A stretch of DNA of 7,152 bases from an uncultured Pirellula sp. GTDB lineage: Bacteria; Planctomycetota; Planctomycetia; Pirellulales; Pirellulaceae. Of the stretch, positions 1-6,913 are shown in pieces. Where the stretch lies: the NCBI GenBank assembly GCA_903837255.1, contig CAILTZ010000142.1, forward strand, positions 1-7,152. The letters run 5' to 3'. A model generated the notes under the pieces. It searched no databases and was not told where the DNA came from. It saw only the letters and a list, made by a program, of their open reading frames with translations. Each line of letters opens with the position of its first letter. The first letter of the stretch is position 1. Position numbers and translations under genes: made by a program.

Positions 1-743
1 ATCCCAACCATCTGATTGTCAAGCGTTTCGAACTGTTTGGCCATCGCCCGTCTGAGCCGCAGTGGATCTCGACTGAACATTGCGGCGGTCATGTCCGCTT
101 GGTTATCGCTAGCCTTTTTCGAGCCCTGGAGTGCAAAGCCAGCACCCATGAGCCGAGCCATCATGCTGATGATCCCGTCGTTTCGCTTGGCCATGTCCTG
201 GCTGAATTCGCTCGGATTCATATCTGCGTGCACGAAGTTCTTGGCTCGGTAATCGATTTCTTCGAGCTGAAAGGACAGTTTCAAGGCATCCTTCATGCCG
301 GTTTGCAAGGAGCTCACCGGATTTCCCCCACCACGTCGCCGCTGAGTCTTCTCAGGCCGGTCGGTCGACTCGGCGACCAATTCATAGAGGATGGATTCAT
401 ACGTTTTGAACATGCTGTTGAGCCGCTGGTAGTAGGACTGTTCGCCGATATGAACCGCTCCGATCAGATCGATGATCGCTCCGGTGTAGGGCCCCGAAGT
501 GATCTTGTAGCTCACCACCGCGCACTCAAGCGCCAGAGGGTCCCCGGACTCGGATTCCTTGACCCTCAGAAATAAAGGTGTTTTCTCTTCAGCCTTTGCC
601 TCTTGAGTTTTTACCTCTTGGGGCCTGGCTTGCGTCGAGGTCTCTTGGGCCAACGACAGGCCCTGCCCCGGAGCGATTAAAAACAAAACACCCATGAGCC
701 ACCTCGGGGATCGAGACAATCCACTGAATTTCGGACGATTCAT
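1..743 (-). CDS. Secreted TraB/GumN-like protein, N-terminal part (runs off the left edge)
   Basis: The frame is open from an ATG at 743-741 to the window edge, giving 247 residues with the C-terminus missing. The start is supported by a GAAGG ribosome site (plus-strand 753-757, spacer 9) and by a good signal peptide: basic residues 3-15, hydrophobic core about 16-25, likely cleavage after SLA at residue 32. A Gln/Glu/Lys/Ala-rich linker (33-56) follows. Residues 90-125 carry the recognisable core: a beta-strand ending in GAVHIG (95-100, His98), then SYYQRLN, and a second strand ending in LYELV with Glu121. This His plus downstream Glu pattern is what TraB/GumN proteins share, a superfamily proposed to be metalloprotease-like. 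A VHADM segment lies at 171-175. No substrate can be named. It is divergent from the efflux operon, so a shared pathway is not implied. On its own strand a TATAAA sits at 839-834, a possible -10 without a clear -35. Family call fairly sure, function unknown. Confidence 0.8.
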   Translation of the reverse strand, partial: MNRPKFSGLSRSPRWLMGVLFLIAPGQGLSLAQETSTQARPQEVKTQEAKAEEKTPLFLRVKESESGDPLALECAVVSYKITSGPYTGAIIDLIGAVHIGEQSYYQRLNSMFKTYESILYELVAESTDRPEKTQRRRGGGNPVSSLQTGMKDALKLSFQLEEIDYRAKNFVHADMNPSEFSQDMAKRNDGIISMMARLMGAGFALQGSKKASDNQADMTAAMFSRDPLRLRRAMAKQFETLDNQMVG

Positions 744-897
744 CGCGAATAACCTTCGAAAAAAGGATCCTTGAGGACCAAACAACCACTTAGCGAACCA
801 CGGATCGGGCGAGATCCTCGCAACGTATGAGATTTTATACCGCACACAACCCGAAAGGTATTCTCTGTTTTTCGCTGAATCTTGGCCAATTTGAAAC

Positions 898-925
898 TTG
901 CATTTTTTGACGCCCCGTCAATAAT
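898..925 (+). promoter_or_regulatory. Candidate promoter of the tetR-efflux operon
   Basis: TTGCAT (898-903) and AATAAT (920-925) are separated by 16 bp and resemble sigma70 -35 (3 of 6 matches) and -10 (5 of 6 matches) boxes. Transcription would begin about 932-933, at or next to the ATG of the regulator, giving a nearly leaderless message. This agrees with the absence of a Shine-Dalgarno sequence before that ATG. The -10 box lies inside the palindrome at 917-929. Planctomycete promoters often match the E. coli consensus poorly, so this is tentative. Confidence 0.3.
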
Positions 926-929
926 TGAC
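907..929. promoter_or_regulatory. Candidate TetR operator: overlapping TTGAC inverted repeats
   Basis: Two perfect palindromes share a half-site. The first is TTGACG (907-912), CCC, CGTCAA (916-921). The second is GTCAAT (917-922), A, ATTGAC (924-929). Read as half-sites, this is TTGAC, GTCAA, TTGAC at 907, 917 and 925. The array ends 3 bp before the ATG of the TetR gene and covers the candidate -10 box. TetR dimers bind short palindromes in their own promoters, so autorepression of the whole operon is the natural reading. The repeats are directly seen; the binding protein is inferred. Confidence 0.5.
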
Positions 930-932
930 CTC

Positions 933-1667
933 ATGGTCGAAATCACACGCAAGCAACGGGAAATTCAGCAGCGAACCCAAGATATTCTCAGGGTGGCCAA
1001 GCCAATTTTGCTATCCGAGGGGTTCCAAGCACTGACGATGGACCGGGTCGCCGCGAGCATGCAGTACGCCAAGGGGACCATCTACAACCACTTCCCTAAC
1101 AAGGAAGAAATTGTCTTGGCATTGGCCATCGAGGCCATGAGGCTCAGGCATAAGCTATTTGACAAGGCCGCCGCGGGCCAGCGATCTGCTCGCATCCGAC
1201 TCATGACGATCGGGGTAGCATGCGAGTTCTACACGCAGTCTTGCCCCGAGGAGTTTCAGGTCGAGCAGTGGATGCGGAACTCGAACATTTGGGGCAAATC
1301 CTCCCCCGATCGCCAAGCGGTGATCCGAGAGTGCGAGGCTGGGTGCATGCAAATCGTCGCAAGTCTGGTCAGAGAGAGTCTTGCCCAAGGGGACTTGCCG
1401 GCCATCGAGCATCTTTCGCCTGAGGAGATGGTCTTTGGTCTATGGGCCATCACCTTCGGTTCTCAGATCCTCACGGCGAGCAGTCCATCACTGCACTCGA
1501 TAGGGATCTTTGATCCGATACGATCGACGCGCATCCACTGCTGCAGGCTTCTCAATGGCTTTGGCTGGCAACCGCTCCATAGCATCGATGAGTACTTGGG
1601 AACCGTCGAGCAGATCTCAGCAGAATTTTATCCTCAATTTAAACAAATTCAGAGGGAGCACCGATGA
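933..1667 (+). CDS. TetR/AcrR-family transcriptional regulator of the efflux operon
   Basis: This 244-residue protein has a typical TetR N-terminal DNA-binding domain. Helix 1 spans about residues 11-29. The helix-turn-helix lies at about 35-54, with LTMDRVA followed by the recognition helix KGTIYNHF, and then NKEEI. The remaining 180 residues form a mostly helical ligand-binding domain that matches no effector class I can name; it contains six cysteines (97, 104, 134, 138, 203, 204). TetR proteins usually repress efflux genes and release DNA when a pump substrate binds. I chose the ATG at 933 over an in-frame TTG at 882, because the longer form would place the palindromic operator inside the gene and add 17 unlike residues. 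No Shine-Dalgarno precedes 933, so a leaderless start is possible. The stop overlaps the adaptor start (ATGA at 1664-1667), which implies co-transcription and translational coupling. Confidence 0.93.
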   Translation: MVEITRKQREIQQRTQDILRVAKPILLSEGFQALTMDRVAASMQYAKGTIYNHFPNKEEIVLALAIEAMRLRHKLFDKAAAGQRSARIRLMTIGVACEFYTQSCPEEFQVEQWMRNSNIWGKSSPDRQAVIRECEAGCMQIVASLVRESLAQGDLPAIEHLSPEEMVFGLWAITFGSQILTASSPSLHSIGIFDPIRSTRIHCCRLLNGFGWQPLHSIDEYLGTVEQISAEFYPQFKQIQREHR

Positions 1668-2905
1668 GCTCAACGGTTCCTTTGACGCAAGACATCGATT
1701 CCGTCGCCAAGACTCACGAATTAGTCCCTAGCGAAGGATTGGATTTTGAGAACAATCGAAAAGGGCCGAATCGGGTCCAGGGTGGGCGTTGGGTCCGATG
1801 GACCGTTGCATCGCTGATGTTGCTGGGATTGGTTTGGTTCATGTTCATTTCCAAGGAGAGTTCGGAACCAGTCGGTTTAGAGCCTGCTGCAACTCCTAGA
1901 AGCATCAATGGAACCGACCTAATGGTTCGAGCTTACAAAATCCCAGACCCCAGCGAATCTCGGCTTGGCCAGCGGTCCTTCTCTGGAACGCTTCAAGCCC
2001 GCTATCAGAGTTTGTTGGGATTCCGCGTTGCGGGCAAGATTATCCATCGGGGGGTCGAGGTTGGGGATCGGGTCAAAAAAGGCCAAATCCTCTTTCGGCT
2101 CGATCCTACCGACTACGATTTGCAACTTCAGGTGGCCCAAGCCGACTTGGAGGCGGCCAAGTCCCAGCTTGTGCAAATCGAAGCCGAGGAAGGTCGCTTG
2201 GCGGACTTGCGCAAAACCCGATCGACCAGTCAATCGGACTATGACCTGGCTGTTTCTCTACGGGACACCGCTAGGTCTCGATTGCAAGCGGCCGGCAACC
2301 GCGAAACACTTGCCAAAAACCAACGCCAGTACGCGGATCTGATCGCCGATCAGGACGGACTCGTCACTCGGCTCATGGCCGAGGTAGGCCAAGTCGTTTC
2401 GCCGGGTCAGCCCGTGGGGCAATGGGTCCACGGCACGGAACTTGAAGCCCTCGTGAGCGTTCCGGAGTCGATGCAACAGGCGCTGAGCCAAAGCAAAGCA
2501 TCGGTTGAGTTTTGGTCGATGCCCGGGGTGAGTGTTCCTTGCACGCTGCGAGAGATCTCACCGATCGCCGATCCAGCCTCGAGGACCTACGATGCGAAAT
2601 TCACTCTGGTCGATCCACCCAAAGGCTTGGCCATCGGCATGACGGCCAATGTCGTCATTTACCGAGACCAGGAGGATGGGTTTTCGATCCCCATGGGAGC
2701 CATCGCAGAGTCCCAAGGATCTCCGATCGTATGGCGGATTGTGGCCGATGGGAGGGTCCAAGCCGTCCCGGTGGAGATTCTCAAGTATGGAAGCCAATTC
2801 GCCACGGTGCGAGGGAGTCTCGGACAGGGCGACCAGATCATCAGCGCGGGGGTTCAGCGGATCGATGCGCAGTGCAAAGTACGCGTCTGGCAGGACAACC
2901 TTTAA
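1664..2905 (+). CDS. RND efflux periplasmic adaptor subunit (HlyD/MFP family)
   Basis: This 413-residue membrane fusion protein bridges an RND pump and an outer-membrane channel in the periplasm. A long cytoplasmic N-terminus (1-42) precedes one membrane segment (about 43-63, ending VWFMFIS). There is no lipobox cysteine, so it is probably held by an uncleaved signal anchor. Next come the first lipoyl half (about 117-152, GFRVAGKI...VEVGDRVKKGQ, LDPTDYDL), a helical hairpin (about 153-220, rich in Ala, Gln and Glu), the second lipoyl half (about 228-258, DGLVTRLMAEVGQVVSPGQP), a beta-barrel domain (about 259-335, including SRTYDAKFTL and GMTANVVI) and a membrane-proximal domain (about 340-410). 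The hairpin is short, about 65 residues. The start at 1664 is fixed by GAGGGAG (1652-1658, spacer 5) and by the 4-bp overlap with tetR. The pump gene follows 7 bp after the stop, so the pair should act together. Confidence 0.94.
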   Translation: MSSTVPLTQDIDSVAKTHELVPSEGLDFENNRKGPNRVQGGRWVRWTVASLMLLGLVWFMFISKESSEPVGLEPAATPRSINGTDLMVRAYKIPDPSESRLGQRSFSGTLQARYQSLLGFRVAGKIIHRGVEVGDRVKKGQILFRLDPTDYDLQLQVAQADLEAAKSQLVQIEAEEGRLADLRKTRSTSQSDYDLAVSLRDTARSRLQAAGNRETLAKNQRQYADLIADQDGLVTRLMAEVGQVVSPGQPVGQWVHGTELEALVSVPESMQQALSQSKASVEFWSMPGVSVPCTLREISPIADPASRTYDAKFTLVDPPKGLAIGMTANVVIYRDQEDGFSIPMGAIAESQGSPIVWRIVADGRVQAVPVEILKYGSQFATVRGSLGQGDQIISAGVQRIDAQCKVRVWQDNL

Positions 2906-2912
2906 TCGCATC

Positions 2913-5900
2913 ATGCCAGAGCCCAACTTTCTCGACACCGATCGCTCGCAGTTGCTCCAAAGCAACCTGCGTTGGAATCTTTCCCGATGGGCCGTAACGC
3001 ATCAGGCATTCGTCGGTTTCTTGATGATCGCTTGCAGCATCGCAGGCTTGGTTACCTATTGGCAGATGGGGCGAGCCGAGGATCCCTCGTTTACGATCAA
3101 GACCGCTTTGGTTGGAGCTGTTTGGCCAGGAGCGACCGCTGACGAAATGCAGCGGTATGTCGCCAAAAAAATCGAGGACAAACTCAGGGAGACCCCAAAG
3201 CTGGAGTTTCTGCTGACCTACTGCATCTCTGATCGCATGATGACTCTAGTGCAACTCCAAGACTCTGTCAGGGGACGGGATGTCGCTAACACTTGGTATC
3301 AGGTTCGCAAAAAGCTCGACGATATCCGGGGGGAATTGCCAGCCAGCCTCATTGGACCGACGGTCGACGATGAGTACGGCGACGTTTACAGCGGAGTCTA
3401 CATGTTCACTGGAGACGATTATTCGCTAGCTGAGCTCAAGCGGGTTGCCCAGCAGGCCCGCACGCGTCTGCTCAAGGTCAAAGATGTTGAGAAGGTGGAT
3501 ATTATCGGAGAACAGCAGGAGCAAATCCTGTTGGAGTTCTCCCACCGCAAGCTCGCTACGCTTGGGGTCACCCCCCAACAGATCTTCGACAGCGTGGCTC
3601 GGCAGAGCGTGATGCTTCGATCCGGAAGCGTCGATACCGACGAGGATCGTATCCACGTTCGGGTCGATCGCAGTTTCAGTGGGATCGAGCAGATCGAAGC
3701 GGTCCCGGTGGAGGCTTCCGGGAGAGTCTTTCGGTTAGGGGATGTAGCCAAGGTGACCCGCAGCTACGAGACTCCACCGAGTTTTTTGGCCCGATACAAC
3801 GGTAAGCCGGCTGTTGGGATCGGGGTGGTGATGCAAAAGGGGGGCAATGTACTTGAGCTTGGTAAAGCCCTGACGCGCCAGTGGCAAACCATTAACGACG
3901 ACATACCCGCGGGTGTCGAGGTCAACACGGTGGCCTTTCAACCGCAGGTGGTGAAGGCTTCGGTTGGAGAGTTTTTAAAGTCCTTTTTGGAAGCCTTGGT
4001 GATCGTTCTAATCGTCTCTTTTTTGAGCTTAGGGATGCGAACCGGAATCGTGGTCGCCTTGAGTGTCCCGCTGGTGCTAGCGATCTCTCTGGTGGTGATG
4101 CATAGCATGGGAATGAACCTGGATCGGATCACCTTGGGCGCGCTGATTCTCTCCCTAGGGTTGCTGGTCGATGATGCGATCATCGCCGTCGAGATGATGG
4201 CGGTGAAGATGGAGCAGGGATGGAGTCGACTCGATGCGGCCACTTTTGCTTGGACGAGCACTGCATTTCCGATGTTTTCCGGGACGCTCATCACGGTCGC
4301 CGGATTTCTGCCGGTGGGATTCGCGAGGTCGACCTCTGGGGAGTACGCCGGTGGCATATTTTGGGTCGTGGGGATCACTCTGGTGACTTCCTGGTTGGTC
4401 GCGGTCCTGTTCACGCCCCTTTTGGGAATGCGGTTGTTGCCTGAGCCTCAGAGAGGAACGTCGAACAGAGCCCATGGTGCTTCGGGTCATCAAGCTTTTG
4501 ATTCCCCCTTCCACCGCGTGCTGCGAGGGATGGTCCGGGCTGCTGTGACTCGGCCTTGGTTGGTCGTCTCGTTGACCGTTGGTTTGTTTCTGCTGGCTGT
4601 GCTGGGCATGACGCGGCTACAGCAGCAGTTTTTCCCGCGATCCTCCCGGCCGGAACTTTTGGTCGATGTGAGGATGAACGAAGGTTCATCGATTGGAGCG
4701 ACGTCGGAGATGCTCCGAAAGATCGAATCGAAGCTTGAGCCATTACTCGTGTCCGATTCCAAGCCAACCGGGCCAATTGAAGTCCTCTACTACACGTCTT
4801 ACGTTGGTGCCGGTTCTGCTCGGTTTTTCCTAGCCCTCAACCCCGACCTTCCGAACCCGAGTTTCGGCAAAATCGTGATCCAGACATCGAGCATCGCATC
4901 GCGCGAGAGCTTGCGCAGAATGCTCAAGGAGACGTTTCAAAACGATCCTGAATTCAGTGCTGCATCGATGCGGGTTCTGCGACTAGACTTTGGGCCACCG
5001 GTGGGTTATCCCGTGCAATTCCGAGTCGTTGGGCCGGAAAAGAAGGTGGTGCGGCAATGGGCCAATCAAGTTCGGGAAGTGATGCGCAAGAATCCTTCGG
5101 CGGTCGATGTGAATCTTGAGTGGGAGGAGCCAGCCAAGACGATTCAGGTCAAAATCGATCAGGATCGAGCTAGGCTCTTGGGCCTATCCCCACAGGAGAT
5201 CGAACTAGGTTTGCAGACGCTCCTAAGCGGCACAACGGTATCGTATTATCGCGAAGGTACCGAGGCGCTGCCGGTGGTGGCTCGGGCGGTCGATCAGGAG
5301 CGGCTCAACCTGGATCAGTTCCAAGACATGACGCTCTTTACGTTGGGAGGCAGGAGCGTTCCGCTGCAGCAAGTCGGCCATTTGGAGTATTCCCAAGAGG
5401 ATCCCATCGTGTGGCAGCGCAATCAGGAACAGATCCTTTCGGTGCGGTGCGACATCGTCGATGGAGTCCAGGCTCCGGATGTGAGCAAGCAGATCGATCG
5501 GGAGATCGCCGGCCTGCGGGCAGAACTACCTCCAGGGTACCGCATCGATTTAGGTGGAAGTATCGAGGAGAGCAACAAAGCCAACGGGGCTCTATTCAGC
5601 ATGTTCCCGATCATGATTTTGGTCATGCTGACGGTTTTGATGGCACAGGTTCAAAGTTTCCGAAAGATGCTATTGATCTTTGGAATCGCCCCCTTGGGGA
5701 TCATCGGCGCGGTCGCTTCGCTGCATCTGTTCCAAGCACCGTTTGGATTCGTGGCTTTGCTGGGCGTGATCGCGTTGGCTGGCATGGACATGCGAAACTC
5801 GGTGATCTTGGTCGATCAGATCGAGCAGGACATCCGCCAGGGGCTGAGTCCTTGGCAAGCGGTGATCGAATCCTCGGTGCGGCGTGCAAGGCCGGTGATT

Positions 5901-6101
5901 TTGACAGCGGCCACTGCGATTCTCGCCATGGTCCCTCTGACGAGTAGTGTTTTTTGGGGGCCGATGGCCATGGCCATCATGGGTGGGCTATCGATTGCCA
6001 CATTTTTGACATTGATCAACCTGCCGGCGATCTACGTGCTGCTCTTTGGCATCAAGCCCGATTTCAAGGCACCCACCGACTCGGTAGCAGGAATTGAATA
6101 A
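2913..6101 (+). CDS. RND efflux transporter permease (AcrB/MexK/TriC-like)
   Basis: This 1062-residue proton-driven inner-membrane pump probably works as a trimer that passes substrates to the adaptor. TM1 is about residues 30-50. A first periplasmic loop follows (MGRAEDPSFTIKT, WPGATADEM, WYQVRKKLDDIRG, ITLGALILSLGLLVDD from TM4). TM2-TM6 lie at about 353-505, TM7 at 549-567, a second periplasmic loop at 570-890 and TM8-TM12 at about 893-1046. Relay residues visible: Asp420 and Asp421 in TM4 (AcrB D407/D408), Arg961 in TM10 where AcrB has K940, and Arg991 and Thr998 in TM11 (AcrB R971/T978). The AEDPSF and MRNSVILVDQI motifs point to the MexK/TriC-like branch of multidrug RND pumps rather than AcrB itself. 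The frame is open upstream to 2649, but those codons overlap the adaptor and encode non-RND sequence, so the ATG at 2913 is chosen. It lacks a clear Shine-Dalgarno and may be coupled to adaptor termination. Substrate cannot be read from sequence. Confidence 0.96.
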   Translation: MPEPNFLDTDRSQLLQSNLRWNLSRWAVTHQAFVGFLMIACSIAGLVTYWQMGRAEDPSFTIKTALVGAVWPGATADEMQRYVAKKIEDKLRETPKLEFLLTYCISDRMMTLVQLQDSVRGRDVANTWYQVRKKLDDIRGELPASLIGPTVDDEYGDVYSGVYMFTGDDYSLAELKRVAQQARTRLLKVKDVEKVDIIGEQQEQILLEFSHRKLATLGVTPQQIFDSVARQSVMLRSGSVDTDEDRIHVRVDRSFSGIEQIEAVPVEASGRVFRLGDVAKVTRSYETPPSFLARYNGKPAVGIGVVMQKGGNVLELGKALTRQWQTINDDIPAGVEVNTVAFQPQVVKASVGEFLKSFLEALVIVLIVSFLSLGMRTGIVVALSVPLVLAISLVVMHSMGMNLDRITLGALILSLGLLVDDAIIAVEMMAVKMEQGWSRLDAATFAWTSTAFPMFSGTLITVAGFLPVGFARSTSGEYAGGIFWVVGITLVTSWLVAVLFTPLLGMRLLPEPQRGTSNRAHGASGHQAFDSPFHRVLRGMVRAAVTRPWLVVSLTVGLFLLAVLGMTRLQQQFFPRSSRPELLVDVRMNEGSSIGATSEMLRKIESKLEPLLVSDSKPTGPIEVLYYTSYVGAGSARFFLALNPDLPNPSFGKIVIQTSSIASRESLRRMLKETFQNDPEFSAASMRVLRLDFGPPVGYPVQFRVVGPEKKVVRQWANQVREVMRKNPSAVDVNLEWEEPAKTIQVKIDQDRARLLGLSPQEIELGLQTLLSGTTVSYYREGTEALPVVARAVDQERLNLDQFQDMTLFTLGGRSVPLQQVGHLEYSQEDPIVWQRNQEQILSVRCDIVDGVQAPDVSKQIDREIAGLRAELPPGYRIDLGGSIEESNKANGALFSMFPIMILVMLTVLMAQVQSFRKMLLIFGIAPLGIIGAVASLHLFQAPFGFVALLGVIALAGMDMRNSVILVDQIEQDIRQGLSPWQAVIESSVRRARPVILTAATAILAMVPLTSSVFWGPMAMAIMGGLSIATFLTLINLPAIYVLLFGIKPDFKAPTDSVAGIE

Positions 6102-6103
6102 GC

Positions 6104-6913
6104 ATGGCGATTCCCAGGTTTCTGGTCGATCGGCTCGAGGAGCAAGGCACGGTGATGCTCGGTGAGTCCGAATCCCACCATGCTGCTCGTGTTTTGCGTA
6201 TGGAGGTGGGCCAAGCCTGCGTCGTGTTCGATGGCCAAGGGTACGAAGCGGCCGGGGTGATTGAAACAGTCGATAAGAAATCCGTTCGGGTGACTTATCC
6301 ACTGCGAACTTTCGCTCCACGAGATCATCAGGACCGATTGCATTTTGCGATAGCGATGCCCAAGGGTGATCGACAGCGAAATGTTATCGAGAAGTTGGTA
6401 GAGTTGGGGGTCGATCGATTGACGCCGATCGAAACGGATCGGAGTGTATCGAAGTTTGATGACGATGCAATCGATCGGCTTAGACGCTATGTCGTGGAGG
6501 CGAGTAAGCAGTCCCAGCGCAACAGGCTCATGCAGATCGATTCTTGTAGCGGTTGGAAAGATTGGTTGAGTTCGGCAGCGAGCCGACCGGAGTGTTCGGC
6601 TTGGGTGCTGCACCCAAGGCTGCTCCTAGAGACCGAGCACAGCGGGGTAAGGATTGTTCATCGCGATGAGTTTTTGTCGAGTCAACCCACGAGCGGATCG
6701 AACGGTTCATCGATTCACCGTTGGGTGTTTGCGGTCGGACCAGAAGGTGGATTTACGAAACAGGAGATTTCGCAAGCCGTCGAGGCGGGCTTGAGCATTC
6801 TGGATTTGGGTGACAGGATCTTGCGTGTAGAGACAGCCGTAAGCGTTGCTGCGACCTTAGGTAGCATCGCCAGTAACTCGATGTACCAGCTCGCGAAAGG
6901 TAGGCCGCAGTGA
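6104..6913 (+). CDS. rsmE: 16S rRNA (uracil1498-N3)-methyltransferase RsmE
   Basis: The protein (269 residues) is a SPOUT-class enzyme that uses S-adenosylmethionine to methylate N3 of U1498 in helix 44 of 16S rRNA, acting on the small subunit in the cytoplasm. An N-terminal PUA-like RNA-binding part (about 1-72) contains SHHAARVLRM (24-33). The knotted catalytic domain has KGDRQRNVIEKLVELGVD (87-104), ETDRSV (110-115), EASKQSQRNR (132-141) and the cofactor-site motifs VGPEGGFT (211-218) and LGDRILRVETA (235-245). It is slightly longer than the usual 240-250 residues because of an insertion around 176-205. ATG 6104 lies 2 bp after the pump stop, with AGGAA (6089-6093, spacer 10) inside the end of the pump gene, so it looks like the last gene of the efflux operon. 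The last 57 bp overlap the opposing gene. Identification is strong; an operon-internal second promoter is possible but not seen. Confidence 0.96.
   Translation: MAIPRFLVDRLEEQGTVMLGESESHHAARVLRMEVGQACVVFDGQGYEAAGVIETVDKKSVRVTYPLRTFAPRDHQDRLHFAIAMPKGDRQRNVIEKLVELGVDRLTPIETDRSVSKFDDDAIDRLRRYVVEASKQSQRNRLMQIDSCSGWKDWLSSAASRPECSAWVLHPRLLLETEHSGVRIVHRDEFLSSQPTSGSNGSSIHRWVFAVGPEGGFTKQEISQAVEAGLSILDLGDRILRVETAVSVAATLGSIASNSMYQLAKGRPQ

Noticed and set aside
99..575. A 158-residue open frame on the plus strand.
   Set aside because: It is exactly antisense, in codon register, to the exported TraB/GumN-like gene and its translation resembles no protein. The minus-strand frame has a signal peptide, ribosome site and family motifs.
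882..932. A TTG start giving the TetR regulator 17 more residues.
   Set aside because: The extension would contain the palindromic operator and a likely promoter, and TetR proteins rarely have such a hydrophobic extra N-terminus.
740..952. A 70-residue minus-strand frame across the divergent intergenic region.
   Set aside because: It spans the candidate promoter and operator, overlaps the 5' end of tetR, lacks a recognisable domain and simply ends in the frame offset of the TraB-like start.
2649..2912. An in-frame upstream extension of the RND pump adding 88 residues.
   Set aside because: It overlaps the adaptor gene in another frame and its translation is basic, low-quality sequence with no RND similarity; RND pumps begin shortly before TM1, as the 2913 start does.
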